Origin: Hexactinellida sp. DTS-2022
Taxonomy: Eukaryota > Porifera > Hexactinellida
NCBI GenBank assembly: GCA_028753945.1
Contig: JAPNXP010000002.1
Span: forward strand, 9,548,001 to 9,612,000
Length of the DNA: 64,000 bases
Direction of reading: 5' to 3'
Below are positions 55,071-64,000 of the stretch, in pieces (positions within the stretch are counted from its first letter, which is position 1; each line of letters opens with the position of its first letter). The position numbers were made by a program, and so were the translations under genes. A model generated the notes under the pieces. It did no database searches. It was not told the DNA's origin and was given only the letters and a program-made list of their open reading frames with translations.

Positions 55071-56344
55071 CTGCGAGCAACTGTTTTCTTAATAATAAAG
55101 CAAAGAATATCAATCTATCATCTACCCATGCCCTTTCGAAAGACTCTGAAAGGAAAATTTTAAAACTTAGTTCAAAGTAATAATGCATTTTTGTGATACC
55201 TTCTATTCACTTATGTGGTGATTGTAACTCATTTAGTGTAAGTACATATGATATCAGTATCACTATATTAAATTAACACTTATGGAAAACTCGACTTCCT
55301 GTTATCCCTGGTATTAACGGTGTCCGGACAGGGCTAATTACAGAAATTCTTTTATTCCACCGGAATTTTTTTTTAAAATAAATATACACTCAATGACATT
55401 AATATTTGTCCTCCAATCTTAATTTTGATTTTGTCATTCAAAAGTGTCACAATATGACGCTGCAACACCTCCATATATGGTAAAGAATACAAATTTTGCC
55501 GATATCATTGAAATTTTACAGTAGAGTATGAGTAATAGTAGACATTATCTTGTTTTTTCTAGAAGTAATATATTGGGGGGGAATACTAAGACACTTTAGA
55601 ATCAAAATGAAATGTTAGTAAGTGACTATATTGAGAAATTAGAACAAATAAACACTTAATTTTCAAATGCTTGTTTCAAAGAATAATAAAATTGATTTAG
55701 AAAGCTTAGTTTTGATGAAATGGATTGAGTTATCTATACAAACTCAACTGCATTGTCAATAACATAACTATATCGAAAAAAAATAGGAAGTAGAATGAGT
55801 AATTTATGATTTGGGATTGAATATAGGAACAGAATGTGTGAAATTTTCCAATAAATTGAAGAAATGTGGACTTTGAATCGAAAACTGTAAAAAAATCGAG
55901 GAGAAAAAATTAAATTCATTGTTATCGCTAGTTCGATAGGTTTCTAAGAAACTCAATTTCTTATACAACAACTAGTTAGAAGTTGGGAAGTGCTTCTACA
56001 AAAGATTATAGACTATTAGACTATGTTACGGTCAATTAGAAGCCATTTTTAGAAATTCTATTTATAATTTCCTACATTTTGAAATTTGAATTTTTAAAAG
56101 TGCAGTTATTCTTAGAAATGCCTTCGAAGATACTTGTTATGAATCACAAGTAGTTATGAAGAAGCAATACAAATTTACCATTGTAATTTGTCTGAATCCC
56201 TATCCGGACACCGTTAATGAGTGAATAGGCCTTATGTATAGTAGGCTATGTAATAACTTAAATAATATTTTACTTATTTGTTTATTAACATTAAATAAAT
56301 AGATTATTATTCATCAACTGGGATTTACTTGCGGCTCGCAACTT

Positions 56345-57394
56345 ATGGTGAAGACTAAAGAAATCAGTCAAACTTTGCGTGATCAAGCAGTCGGTTTATT
56401 CAAAGGGAATCACACATACCGGGAGATTTCTTCAATATTAAAGGTACCCCTCCCTTCTATACATTATATTGTGTCTCATTGGAAGAAGTTCGGCAGCACA
56501 GACAATCTTCCAAGATCTTGAAGACCACGTAAGCTTCTCCAAAGGGACATTCGTGTAGTCAAGAAGATTGTGAAGAGAAACCGTTTTAGTTCACTAAAGT
56601 TTCTTTCAAAACAAGTGAAAATGTCCAGTATCGACATTTCTAAGAGAACTTTGAGGAGAACTCTTAAAGAAATCGGAATCAAATCCTGTATGAGGGAGAA
56701 TAAATCCCTTATTTCTGAGAGAAATCGCAAACGAAGGTTAACATTTTATCAAAATTGTAAGAACTTTTCCTCCCTAGATTGGGCAGACATTATATGATCT
56801 GATGAATCTAGATTCAAACTTTTCAACTCAGATTGTAGAATTAGAGCATGGAGATTAAATAATCGACGGTTCAATCCAAATAATCTCACAAGGACCATAC
56901 AAGGAAATGGCGGTTATGTGCTAGTTTGGGGCTGTATTTATGGCAATGTACTGGGTCCATTAATATTCCATTTATATTTATTGACCAAAATATCACTTCA
57001 CACGTGTATATAACAAAGATACTTGGACCATTTTATAGAGTTTTGTTTTTACCTCCTATAGAATGTGGGAAGAAATTAGTACTGCCAGCAGGACAACGCT
57101 CCAGCCCACAATGCCGAAAGGAAAAAAAATGGTCAATCGCGATAAAGATTCCATTATTAACATGGCCGGTCCAGAGCCCAGACATGAATTTGATCGAGGC
57201 AATTTGGGGGTTGATGACACGATGAATAAGTTCACGAGATGTTCTACCAACATCTCTAATCCAACTAAAATTGGTGCTAAAAGAAGAATGGGAACGAATT
57301 CTCAAAAGAAATAAAAGAGTTGGTGAAGACGATGCTACGGAGGCTGGAGGCATTGAAAATTGCCAATGGGTTACAAACAAAATACTTAAGTTAG
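56345..57394 (+). pseudogene. Tc1-type DD34E transposase, decayed
   Basis: Starts MVKTKEISQTLRDQAVGLFK, the helix-turn-helix N-terminus of Tc1 transposases, with the second HTH half through GSTDNLPRS and an in-frame stop near 56519. The first catalytic Asp lies in SDESRFKLF just after a stop near 56796. The block QDNAPAHNAE holds the second Asp (frameshift near 57090), the Glu lies in QSPDMNLIEAIWG, and the C-terminus reads LVKTMLRRLEALKIANG. About 345 residues, the family's usual length. Two stops and at least three frameshifts make it inactive. Confidence 0.92.
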
Positions 57395-57569
57395 TGTTGG
57401 TTAAACTGTAGATAAACAAGCGGTTTACCTGAATCACGCAAGTAATGGCGTGAAACAATATAATACACACTGTATTTTGTTATTTAGATAGCTACTTTTA
57501 CTACTATGATAAACTATTTGTAATGTTCAGTATTAACATATCAAAATTATAGAAAATATTCTATGTTCA

Positions 57570-57690
57570 AATACTTTTGGCCAGGTAGTGTGGGCTTTTT
57601 AGTCTGTTCTACTATATACTTTTGGCCAGGTAGTATAATACTTTTGGCCAGGTTGTGTAATACTTTTGGCCAGGTAGTGTAGGCGTTTAC
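57570..57690. repeat. Tandem Tc1-type right tips
   Basis: ATACTTTTGGCCAGGTAGTG occurs four times with small changes (about 57579, 57619, 57640 and 57658), each followed by TA or TG. They look like successive insertions or slippage at the right end of the Tc1 element. Confidence 0.85.
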
Positions 57691-58011
57691 TATAGTTTTA
57701 TACTACTATAGTTTTATACTATACTATAAATGTGTTCTACTATAGTTTTATACTATAAGATGCACAGTACTAAATTTCTCTCTGTCGGACTTCCGGCCGG
57801 CCGATCGGCCGTACGCGCTCGCTTGACTAGAACATTGTTCCTAGACATTTGAAATTTTTATACAAGATTGAGAATTTCCTGGAGATGTGCACCTCGAAGC
57901 CTGATTTCTAAATTTCGTTTTTGTTCTTCAGCTATATCGACATTTGTTTCTTGTCCAGTGTCTCTTTAATAATTCGAATATATAATTGAAAATATAGTGG
58001 TTGTATTCTCC
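57691..58011. other. No gene seen
   Basis: Short repeats of CTACTATAGTTTTATACTA at 57690-57760, then GCCGGCCGATCGGCC, a small palindrome at about 57791. Confidence 0.4.
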
Positions 58012-58120
58012 TAAGGATGATATTTCAATTTATGAAATAAAATGAACAGGTCGCTAACCGATTCTAGCTTTTAATAACGGTTTTTACAGAAATCAGCCAT
58101 CTTATCCATACTGTAATTAT

Positions 58121-58421
58121 CAGTGCTCGACAAATTAGGTGGTTTGGTGGCGTTAGCCACCAAAAATCTTTCTTAAGCCACCAAATTTAAACTTTGGTGG
58201 CTTAACTAATCCACCATTAATTGTGGAATTATTTGATGCTGTGTAGGTTAAATTGTTCGTTGAATTATTGGTTATGAATATTAGTGTTGTTTTACGGCAT
58301 CAAAAGTTTGTCAAGCCATCAGTGGTTTGTTAAACCGGCCGTTGATTATTCCTTAGCCACCAGAAAAATTGAGATGGTGGCTTAATTAGCCACCATCTAA
58401 ATTTCATTTTGTCGAGCACTG
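58121..58421. mobile_element. hAT MITE, 301 bp
   Basis: Tips CAGTGCTCGACAAA inverted. Flanks GTAATTAT (58113-58120) and GTAATCAT (58422-58429), one mismatch, fitting the T2/A7 pattern. The interior repeats TTTGGTGGC / GCCACCAAA. Confidence 0.92.
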
Positions 58422-58787
58422 GTAATCATACTCTAGTATTCATAATCAATTAAAAATATAATTAGCTATAATTATCGAATTCTAAGCAAGACGCTGCCAA
58501 ATTATCGTTGTTCGTTTCTATTCGGATATCTTTTTCAGGAAATAATTCTGGAATATCGTCGTGATTAATGTCATGGAATGTCGGATATGTTTACGTCAGA
58601 TGGGTTACAGCAAGTATATACTAAATATAAATGATAATTGATTTGAAATATGATCTTGCCAAATAATCAGTCAATATGAAAAGAAAAATATATGCAGATC
58701 AGGGTTTCGAACCCATGATCAACTAAATGAAGGCCATATATGCTAAGCACTGAGATTAATGTGCTTATTAATGTTAGTTTCTATAAT

Positions 58788-60377
58788 TTAAGGCCCCTCT
58801 CGAGTTAATTTTGAATTATTTAAATAATTGAGAATATTTCGTTTTTATTAGTTATAATACCCGGGAGGATAATATAGGAAAATTTGGCATAATTCTGAGG
58901 ACAGTTGAACTCACTAGAGCAATTTGAAATAGGGGAATGTCTGTTATATGTCCAAATTGAGAGTAATATAAATTACGGCCACACAATGCTGGTCAGATAA
59001 ATTGAGATTCGATTGTTTTTGGATAGTACACCAGAAAGTCAAGCCACATTGAAAATTTCAGGTGAATCTGACTAATAGTTTTGCTGTAGCGACCATTATA
59101 AGATCCAGGAATGTGAAGGACATCATGGAGGGTGACTTTTTCAAATGGAATGAAAGTTTTGTAGGCTGGCACTGCCACAATTTGTTTTCAATATAGTTGT
59201 TATTCATACAAAAGTATATTTGCATATCTACTTAGGTTGTAAACCTAAATTTTCAACATTCCAAAAATTAAGTTCCGAGTTATAGTCATTTGAAGTCAGA
59301 TTTGGACTGTCAAGGTGCCTAGTCTGACTTCAAAGGGCATTAACTTTGAAAGTTTGTATTGTAAAGTTTAGATCAAGGGTCATTCCCATATTAAATATAT
59401 ATTCAATCGTTTACACTTGGTTTCAAACAATTTGGATAAAAACTGTGAACGCTTTAGCATTTTTAACTTACTGACCTTTCTCATTGGGTGGTCCTTTCAC
59501 ATCTCTACATTGAATCTCAGAAACCCGTCTACCAATAATGAAATATTTGTGTGCAAAATGCTCGCAATACCCGGTTTCCTATTCGTCCATAATACATTTT
59601 ATGACCCTAACTCGCAAAAATCTTCCAAATGACCATATATGGGCATAAAATGTGCCCATTTTTGATGATTTAGCATATTTATTTCTTCAAAACTATAAAC
59701 TCTAGAGCTTAGCACTAAATTTCCCATCAGATCCATATAATATTGCAAACCCATTAGAATCACAATAGAAACCATTTTCCAAAAGATTGCTGTCCTATAT
59801 ATTGACCGGAATATCCTCATAATAGTGTGAAAAGTAAATTTAAAATTCCATTTATTTTTGGTTCAACTATTGCAAATTTGGTCCAAATTGTTTGAAACCA
59901 AGTCTAAACTAACGAGGACATATGTAATTCGGGGGTATTTTTCAAACTAACCTCTAGCATAAAAAAATTCAGAATTCTATATATTTGAAGTTCGACTTGG
60001 ACCGCATATTTACATAAAACATCGAATAATGCAAAAATTGGCAGTCAAAATGTGACTTCAAAGGGCTATAACTCACAAAGTTTGTATGTTAGTGGTTAGT
60101 TTGAAAAATCCCACGAATTACATATGTCTTCATCAGTTTAGACTTGGTTTCAAATTATTTAGACCAAATTTGCAATAGTTGAACCAAATGTAAATATATT
60201 TTCAATTGAAATTTGACATTTTCATGATGATACACACATTCCTGAGCACTAAACTAGTATTAACAGCAAAAGTAGAGCTCAGATTCACTTCAAATTTTCA
60301 ATGTATCTATACTTTACTGTGTACTATACGAAAACAGTCTAATCTCAATTAGCAAATTAACCAAAGAGGGGCCTTAA
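58788..60377. mobile_element. TTAA element E1
   Basis: Tips TTAAGGCCCCTCT inverted on both ends, 1590 bp. The interior shares 58975-59760 with 37480-38260 (inverted) and has a 335-bp palindrome at 59856-60190. Its last TTAA (60374-60377) is the first TTAA of E2. Confidence 0.92.
59856..60190. repeat. Long palindrome, about 335 bp
   Basis: TTTTGGTTCAACTATTGCAA at the left is mirrored at the right, and arms match through GAAACCAAGTCTAAACT and CATATGTAATTCG; the centre is near 60023. It is a relative of the palindrome at 37052-37389, with shared words GACTTCAAAGGGCTATAACT and TTGGTTTCAAA. Confidence 0.85.
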
Positions 60378-61073
60378 GGAGATTCAATGGCAAATTTTCG
60401 ACACCCGATAACCACCAAATATTATTCCGTTTTTGGACTGTACTAGTTTTTCTAAGAAGGACGTAGAAACTCAGAATTTCTAAAATCGAAAAGATTGAAT
60501 TAGATATCAATATTTTAAAATAGCCTAATAGTGAATCCATACTAGTCAATCTAAATTCTAGCTATTTACTCTATTTGGCGCAAGTTCTATTATAGTGCAA
60601 GTTTAACTCTACTACATTAGTACTATGCATTATGCCACACAGAATTTTCAATATCTATTTAATTCTTTTTTTCTATAGATTTTCAAATAATCACTCGATT
60701 TTATCAGAATTTTGGCATTATATAATAATTAAGTCTATAACTTTGTATTAAAGTTGAAAATCGACATGGCTTCTGTACAAGAACAACTGACAAGGGTCAT
60801 TTTCGAGGCATAGTTTTTTTCTCTACGACTTATACTTTTTGAGATACACATAAGTATTCAAAGGTCACTCTCAGGAAATCATGCGGAATTATTTTTTTAC
60901 AAAATGACGGTAATAGTGACCTTTAGTGACTTCTAAAAGGTCAAATAGTAAAAAATTTCGAATTTTTTTTTCAGAATCAAAAGCCTAACATTTCAAAGTA
61001 TATTTGGAAATGGTAATACAGGAAATATGGTTTTTAGGTATATTTGTATAAATTTGCCATTGAATCTCCTTAA
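60374..61073. mobile_element. TTAA element E2, 700 bp
   Basis: Tips TTAAGGAGATTCAATGGCAA inverted over 24 bp, with TTAA at both edges. Non-coding. It starts on the terminal TTAA of E1. Confidence 0.93.
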
Positions 61074-61335
61074 GTATTTAAATGGACGATAAATAACTTA
61101 CAAGTATCAAGGAATGTCAATTTCAATATTGAAAGAGCTAAATCATCAATATCGAGGTGATAAAATTGTAATTATGAAGACTTTGGGAAAGTAAATTTTC
61201 AAAGATTTCACCTCCAAGGAAATTCCATTCTATAATACCTTCATTTCAAAGTGAATACTCGCTTTTGAATTTTATATGTAAATACACTGAATTTTCCCTC
61301 GGAAGCATCCTTAAGTAGTCTACAAGTATAATAGC

Positions 61336-62162
61336 CAGGGCCGGACTTAAGGCAGTAAAACGGGCCACTTGCCCCGTGGCCCCCACACATAAGGCCCCCC
61401 AAATACTAGAGGAAGCAAGGACAATCAATAACAGAGTTTTGGATTGCGAGCTCGCCACAAAATCTCTTTGGGCCGAAAAACTCAAAGTATGAATGAGATT
61501 GCTGCAATTTTAAATTCAAAATTTCTATTTTGTGTATTTTCCGTTTACTGTTTGCATACCTGTCATCTTATTTGAGTATTATCCCTGCATGGGGCTCCAA
61601 TTTACCCTGTACATTGGCCCAAATTTTGGACACCAAAAGCTTTTTACCGCTCGTTACGCTCGCTTGTCTAGGAAATCCCTTATATTTATTCTAAGAGGGA
61701 TTACACTAACAAATCATTGTACTATATGGTCAATGCAGAATGCATGGCTGGAGATACTATCATGTTATATATATATTCATTGAGGTTTACATAAATCAAA
61801 TTAATTACTTTGGAAAGGGGACAACTTGTATTATATAGATTGTAAAGGGTATCCCTGTACGCTTGGATATGAAATGTTATTTTACACAAAGCAGAATGCT
61901 AAGTTTTTAGTGTGCAGACATTTAGGTAATATAAGACTCACAATCAGTAATATTGTCCTCCCAACTAAATATCCACGTACGCCTCAACAAAACCGGCAAA
62001 ATATTTAAATTCCATGTATGTTTAATGCTATTTTCACTGGAAAAATGAGAAATACAAGCTAGTTGGGTTGTAATAACTAATTCAATGTTTCGTTAACAGT
62101 GGTGAAGAGGGCCCCTCGATTCTAACTGCCCCAGGGCCCCATGAGACCTTAATCCGCCGCTG
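61336..62162. mobile_element. hAT-like element CAGGGCCGGACTTAAG, 827 bp
   Basis: Left tip CAGGGCCGGACTTAAGGC and right tip reversed CAGCGGCGGATTAAGGTCTC, followed inside by GGCCCC-rich blocks on both sides. The 8-bp flanks do not match, so the limits rest on the tips alone. Frames inside have no domain. Confidence 0.65.
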
Positions 62163-62169
62163 TTTATTT

Positions 62170-62505
62170 TCAGGGTTTATAGTGAGAATTGTTCAGAGGA
62201 TTACCACTGTGTAGACACCTTGGTTGGTTGTTGTTGTTTGCTACCATCGAATTCCCTATTCAAACTCGAATCCCTTTTTCATATGTTCAGCTTCAACCCT
62301 GGTCATTTCAAATGACCGATAAGAATTTATGAAAATTGCTTGCAATATATCCAGATTTATAGTGTTGTTCAGAGAATACCACTGTGTAGACACCTTGGTT
62401 CGTTGTTATTGTTGTCCACCAATGAATTCCCCTTGCAAATTCATCTCTTTTTATCATTCGTTCAGCTTCAATACTGGACATTTTCAAATGAACAATGAAA
62501 CCAAT
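62170..62505. repeat. Direct duplication of about 160 bp
   Basis: TACCACTGTGTAGACACCTT at about 62199 recurs at about 62377, followed in both by GGTT-GTTGTT, GAATTCCC, TTCAGCTTCAA and CATTT-CAAATGA words; about 80-85% similar by eye. Confidence 0.75.
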
Positions 62506-62566
62506 TTAGAACGAATATATGCAATCCGATTTTCCTGTATTAATAATATATATATTTCTATCTACG

Positions 62567-62692
62567 GTACACACTGGACGCAAGAGGAATGCGAGATCCT
62601 CCTAAAGCTTTGTAGGGAATGGAAACCTCGAACTGAAATTTGTCGGTAGGTGGGCCGTCGTTGGCCTAATTTCCGCATGAAACTTAACTAAA
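62567..62692 (+). pseudogene. Myb/SANT-like exon remnant
   Basis: Reads THWTQEECEILLKLCREWKP, then an in-frame stop, then VGRRWPNFRMKLN. The W-T-x-E-E start and the later RRW suggest a Myb/SANT or trihelix DNA-binding domain. It is short and broken; no flanking exons are seen. Confidence 0.4.
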
Positions 62693-62876
62693 AAACTATA
62701 CCACCGAATGCTCCCAAATTGGAATACTTAATCATTTTAACTAGACTTAAAAATGCAACCATTATAGGATATGTGAGATTTGTACCATTACCATGGTATC
62801 ATGACAACTGATAAGAGGTGTAAGACACCCCAAATCTTGATATTTTGACACCTCAACAGATCTATGGATTTGATAT

Positions 62877-64000
62877 AACAGTGCCTTATGGCAGGGAATA
62901 GACCAATTATTGAGGTCTGTATTATTGTGTTTTCCAGCTTGCTTAAAGTTATTTGATTTACATAGTGTTCTAAATTTCAAATTTCCAGCTTATCTAAAGC
63001 CTACAAGTATATAAAAATTGCCTTCAAACTTTGCAGTAATTTAGTTCCATTTGCGGTTTTGTTGGAATTTGAAATAAGGTATTCTACTTAGAGTCAATTT
63101 TATTATGGCAATTTTTTGTGTGTACTAATTTAGATTAGTAATTTAAGTATTCTGAAACTGTATTTTTTAATCATAGTAGTGTAGCTTAAATATTTTTCCA
63201 AGAAAATATTCTTTTTAATATCACCCGTAAAATTAAAAAATTGTAACAAATCTAGATATCAGAAGTGTGCGGAAACACCATTATGCAAAGAAATGCATAT
63301 TGAATATACTTTCTGAAAATCAATTAATGTATGTAGAGTTAGTATACAAAGTCACAACCTCCGTTTCGCTCCGGATATAAAAATATATACTATATTCCAA
63401 TGTGATCAATTGGTTACTATTCAAGATTCCAAGTTTCCTTTTGGTAACTGTGCAATTCAATATTCATTGTAACCACCAAGTTATTTGATACTTCTGTTTC
63501 ATATGTGATATATATATATATTGTTTAAGATAGTAGTGACCATAATTCACGTCAATTTTCATTCATTTCCTTTGTGTATTTATCTCAAATGGCAGCTAGA
63601 GATCGGAATATCCCCAAGACCCGACTTGATTTGGCAAAGATTTTGAAGTCACATGAATTCAATATTCAAGCAGCAATGACTGAAATTGAAGAGTCTGTTG
63701 GCACTAATAATGGTGTCTTGCAATCATTGCTATGGAGGGTTCGTAATAATGTGAGGAAAGGAAGGAAGTCAGTTGACGAATTGGATGGAGAATGGTGGAA
63801 TTCTCAAATCGATTTTAATTATGACTTAAAAAAGAGTCGTCTATCAACTCCAGCTGACTGTACTACGTCCTCTGTGCCTGATGAAAGTAGACCTATCCAT
63901 AGAAAGAGTCTCGATAGTGTTTCTTTGAAACATCTGAGATCACGCCTCTCTAAATTACTGGAGTGCATTAAATAAATTGCAGACATTGAAGACATGTCAT
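62877..64000 (+). mobile_element. Transib-type element B, copy 2 (cut by window end)
   Basis: Reverse complement of about 26385-27520. The tip AACAGTGCCTTATGGCAGGG corresponds to CACAGTGGCTTATGGCAGGG of copy 1, so the heptamer has one change. Non-coding leader homology extends to the gene at 63589. The element runs off the window, so whether it is full length is unknown. Confidence 0.85.
63589..63975 (+). pseudogene. N-terminal Transib transposase (family B, copy 2), premature stop
   Basis: From the ATG at 63589 (MAARDRNIPKTRLDLAKIL) the frame runs 128 codons to a TAA at 63973-63975. In copy 1 that position is GAA, and reading past the stop gives DIEDMS in both copies. The frameshift of copy 1 near 26580 is absent here, so the two copies carry different lesions in a shared ancestral frame. 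See the entry at 26185-26806 for the domain argument. Confidence 0.75.

Larger units (their letters stand above)
51286..55312 (+). mobile_element. P-superfamily transposon, second family, 4.0 kb
   Basis: Terminal inverted repeats start ACCAGGGATAACAGGAAG (18 bp perfect). Comparison with the intact right arm of the surrounding palindrome shows the target CATTAACGG; the duplicated copies (CACTAAG on the left, ATTAACG on the right) have drifted. Its sequence is well diverged from the P element at 9991-13490. Confidence 0.85.
51262..56236. mobile_element. TA-flanked palindromic element interrupted by a P element
   Basis: Left tip CATAAGGCCTATTCACTCA; the right tip reversed begins the same way and continues TTAACGGTGTCCGGATAGGG. 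TA on both sides (51260-51261, 56237-56238). The left arm is cut after 24 bp by the P element, and the rest of that arm resumes at 55313 (ATTAACGGTGTCCGGACAGG). The body 55313-56236 is non-coding. Confidence 0.75.
50613..57600 (+). mobile_element. Tc1-like transposon, expanded by nested insertions
   Basis: Left end CACTGCCTGGCCAAAAGTAT and right end, reversed, CACTACCTGGCCAAAAGTAT. TA precedes the left end (50611-50612); the right flank is TG, a probable TA mutation. The original element is about 1.9 kb with a broken transposase at 56345-57394. The 5' leader took up a hAT MITE (51088-51253) and a palindromic element (51262-56236) that in turn holds a P element. Confidence 0.85.
58012..61314. 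mobile_element. TTAA-type MITE family H, copy 4 (interrupted)
   Basis: The right tip is AAGCATCCTTAA at 61303-61314; the left tip may be CTAAGGATGAT at about 58012 (drifted). It holds the tRNA-like module reversed (GCAGATCAGGGTTTCGAACC at about 58694, then TATATGCTAAGCACTGAG). It is interrupted by a hAT MITE (58121-58421) and by two abutting TTAA elements (58788-61073). Confidence 0.6.

Overview
The window is AT-rich eukaryotic DNA, most likely from an invertebrate animal. It has no operons and no ribosome-binding signals. Its coding content is almost all decayed DNA-transposon transposases from animal-type superfamilies: hAT, P with a THAP finger, Tc1/mariner, Transib (the RAG1 relatives), a Mutator-like protein with a PHD finger, and a Helitron helicase fragment. 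I found no LTR retrotransposon, LINE, rRNA or convincing intact host gene. The species cannot be named from the sequence.

Layout. 1-5.4 kb: a Tigger/pogo-like MITE, then a TTAA-type MITE (family 'H') carrying a tRNA-like module and broken by a 3.3-kb hAT element with an exact 8-bp duplication; the hAT itself holds another TTAA MITE. 5.4-9.6 kb: small TA- and 8-bp-duplication MITEs and a Helitron helicase fragment. 10-13.5 kb: a 3.5-kb P element with 32-bp terminal repeats. 13.8-16.7 kb: an H element holding a hAT MITE inside a hAT MITE, then a TTAA element with arms of about 165 bp. 18.2-20 kb: an element with very long inverted repeats and a 4-bp duplication. 20.7-27.8 kb: a Mutator-like transposase and a TTF-finger hAT transposase, followed by a Transib element with exact CACAGTG termini and an exact 5-bp duplication. 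28-34 kb: MITEs and a tandem array of about 95-bp units with a 369-bp higher-order period. 34.4-40.6 kb: a Transib element encoding a 711-residue transposase. It sits in a pogo-like MITE and is split by a 2.95-kb TTAA element whose removal at TTAA restores the frame. 40.7-50.5 kb: more H and TTAA MITEs, a GC-rich repeat island and coding-like relics. 50.6-57.7 kb: a Tc1 element with a palindromic element inserted in it, and a P element inside that. 58-64 kb: another H element with two abutting TTAA elements, then a second copy of the small Transib family cut by the window end.

The most notable content is the Transib pair. Their tips are identical or nearly identical to the V(D)J recombination heptamer. 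One family is full length but interrupted. The other appears in two copies that encode only the N-terminal part of a transposase, a candidate trans-acting repressor. Other notable observations are a MITE family carrying a pol III-like tRNA module, TTAA elements that abut by sharing one TTAA, and a dispersed repeat containing CCATATATGG, which matches the CArG-box consensus. Joins between fragments and family names are read by eye from motifs; no database search was run.
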